NCBI RefSeq assembly: GCF_025144335.1
Contig: NZ_CP083539.1
Coordinates: 2,853,501-2,917,500 of the forward strand
Source: Jannaschia sp. W003
Lineage (GTDB): Bacteria > Pseudomonadota > Alphaproteobacteria > Rhodobacterales > Rhodobacteraceae
Direction: 5' to 3'
Length of the DNA: 64,000 bases
Shown: one piece after another, positions 63,017 through 64,000 of the stretch
Layout: every line of letters starts with the position of its first letter
How positions within the stretch are numbered: position 1 is the first letter of the stretch
Notes under the pieces: generated by a model
What the model was told of the DNA's origin: nothing
Database searches by the model: none
What the model saw: the letters and a program-made list of their open reading frames with translations, nothing else
Made by a program: the position numbers and the translations under genes

Positions 63017-64000
63017 GCCGGAGCATCCCTAGCGCCCTCCGCGCGGGCGAGCAACAGCACCGCCACCAGCCCCACCGCCGTGATCACGAGGGCGGCCGGG
63101 GCGGCCTGCTCCAGCCGCTCCAGGGAGGCCTGGTCGTGCACGCGGGTGGCCAGGGTGTCGAAGCCGAAGGGCCTGAGCAGCAGCGTCGCGGGCAGCTCCT
63201 TGGTCACGTCCACGAACACCAGGAGCGCCGCCACCAGCACCGAGCGCCGCATGAGCGGCAGGTGGACCGCGCGCAGCGTCGCGCCCGGCCCCCGCCCCAG
63301 CGAGCGCGCCGCCATCGGCAACGCCGGCGGGATGCGCCCTAGGGCGGCGTCCACCGATCCTTGCGCGATCGCGAAGAACCGCACCGCGTAGGCATAGACC
63401 AATGCCGCCGCCGACCCCGTCAGGATCAGTCCCGGATCCCACCCCGTCAGGGCCAGAACGCCGTCCGCCACCCGGTTGTCGAAGGCTGCCAGCGGCACCA
63501 GCACGCCCAGTCCCAGCACCGCCCCGGGCGCCGCGTAGCCCACCATGGTGACGGGCAGGAGCGCGCGCGGCAGGGCCCGTCCGGTCATGCGAACGCCGTG
63601 CACCATGAACACCGCCAGCGCCGTGGTGACGACCGCGGCGGCCGCCGCCACGCCCACGGTGTTGCCGAGCGCCTCGAGCAGCCCCGGCGCCAGCCAGCCC
63701 GAGCCCAGCGCGTGCCAGCCCATCACCGCGACCGGGAACGCGAAGCCGAGCGCCACGGGCACGGCGCAGGCGACGGTGGCGGCCCAGGCGGCGGCCCCCT
63801 CAAGCGCCATCGGCACCGGGGGCCGCTGCGCGCGCGCGGTCTGCCAGAAGCGGCGGCGGCGGCGCGAGACCCGCTCCACGAGGGCCAGGAGCGCCACGGC
63901 GACCAGGATCACGCAGGCGATCTGCGCCGCCCCGCCCGCGTTGCCCGCCTGCAGCCACAGCGTGAAGATGCCCGTGGTGAGGGTCTGCACGCCGAAGTAG
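63007..64000 (-). CDS. Iron(III)-type ABC transporter permease (FbpB/ThiP-like), partial
   Basis: The gene runs off the right edge; about 331 C-terminal codons are visible. The visible start reads YFGVQTLTTGIFTLWLQAGNAGGAAQIA, characteristic of the middle of double-length ferric iron permeases of the FbpB/SfuB group. At least six more transmembrane segments follow, including the cytoplasmic EAA-type loop AARSLGRGPGATLRAVHLPLMRRSVLVAALLVFVDVTKELPATLLLRPFG that docks with the ATPase. Its stop (63007-63009) lies inside the tRNA-Thr gene. Binding protein and ATPase would lie outside the window. Confidence 0.88.
   Translation of the reverse strand, partial: YFGVQTLTTGIFTLWLQAGNAGGAAQIACVILVAVALLALVERVSRRRRRFWQTARAQRPPVPMALEGAAAWAATVACAVPVALGFAFPVAVMGWHALGSGWLAPGLLEALGNTVGVAAAAAVVTTALAVFMVHGVRMTGRALPRALLPVTMVGYAAPGAVLGLGVLVPLAAFDNRVADGVLALTGWDPGLILTGSAAALVYAYAVRFFAIAQGSVDAALGRIPPALPMAARSLGRGPGATLRAVHLPLMRRSVLVAALLVFVDVTKELPATLLLRPFGFDTLATRVHDQASLERLEQAAPAALVITAVGLVAVLLLARAEGARDAPAPL
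63026..63054 (-). promoter_or_regulatory. Candidate tRNA-Thr promoter inside the permease gene
   Basis: TTGCTC and TAGGGA on the minus strand with a 17-base spacer; transcription would begin at or a few bases before the tRNA 5' end. It is embedded in the last codons of the permease gene. Confidence 0.45.

Overview
The window is GC-rich (about 70% by eye) chromosomal DNA of an alphaproteobacterium, very probably order Rhodobacterales (Roseobacter/Rhodobacter group). Support comes from the gene neighbourhoods (folB-folP-glmM; glyQ and glyS separated by small genes; hisB-hisH...hisA...hisF-hisE), a composite pyruvate carboxylase, secreted RTX/Hint proteins, and a DUF1127 gene followed by a CcsR/'cuckoo'-type sRNA array. 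No phage, IS element, plasmid backbone or CRISPR array was seen. Nearly all of it reads as core genome.

Layout. 1-4.3 kb: a class V aminotransferase (cut by the left edge), two tandem Lrp/AsnC regulators divergent from ilvC, and an EamA exporter. 4.3-8.2 kb (minus strand): folB-folP-glmM and a SleB-type wall hydrolase. 8.4-15.5 kb (minus): glyQ, an FkbM methyltransferase, a small anchored protein, glyS and a divergent PPDK-like protein. 15.7-17.4 kb: a secreted peptidoglycan-binding protein whose trypsin-like domain has lost its catalytic His and Ser. 17.4-28.2 kb (minus): the division and cell wall cluster mraZ-rsmH-ftsL-ftsI-murE-murF-mraY-(74-aa protein)-murD, then trkH, behind a long non-coding leader. 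28.9-33.4 kb: an Mrp/ApbC ATPase, a heat-shock-like promoter, a DUF1127 gene, a series of hairpins with CCTCCC loops, and a UvrD/PcrA helicase. 33.5-42.3 kb: an EF-hand protein, pyc, a pilin-like secreted protein, tRNA-Gly, and a giant RTX protein with a Hint domain. 42.5-48.8 kb: hisBH, hisA and hisFE interleaved with small secreted proteins on the other strand. 48.9-50.7 kb: a CoA-binding protein, a candidate sRNA, an RlmB-type methyltransferase and tRNA-Tyr. 50.9-59.4 kb (minus): DUF4387, AtuA-like and a complete TctCBA transporter, then AI-2E, YihY, EEP and DUF4112 genes. 59.5-64 kb: an SDR, an HxlR regulator divergent from a BBE-type flavin oxidase, tRNA-Thr, and an iron-type ABC permease cut by the right edge.

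How the parts fit. The mraZ-murD run supplies peptidoglycan precursors and the septal transpeptidase, and GlmM feeds the same pathway with glucosamine-1-phosphate. FolB and FolP act in folate synthesis. HisB, HisH, HisA, HisF and HisE are five histidine biosynthesis enzymes. TctCBA with AtuA/DUF4387 looks like an uptake-plus-catabolism unit for an unidentified organic acid. The DUF1127 gene and hairpin array resemble the RpoH-driven stress locus known from Rhodobacter sphaeroides. Intergenic spaces carry at least two families of short GC-rich palindromic repeats.

The best candidates for something under-described are the enlarged CCTCCC hairpin array, the His/Ser-less pseudoprotease, the paired GAVTVD pilin-like proteins, a candidate terminator-ended sRNA near 49.4 kb, and a 216-bp higher-order repeat inside the RTX gene.
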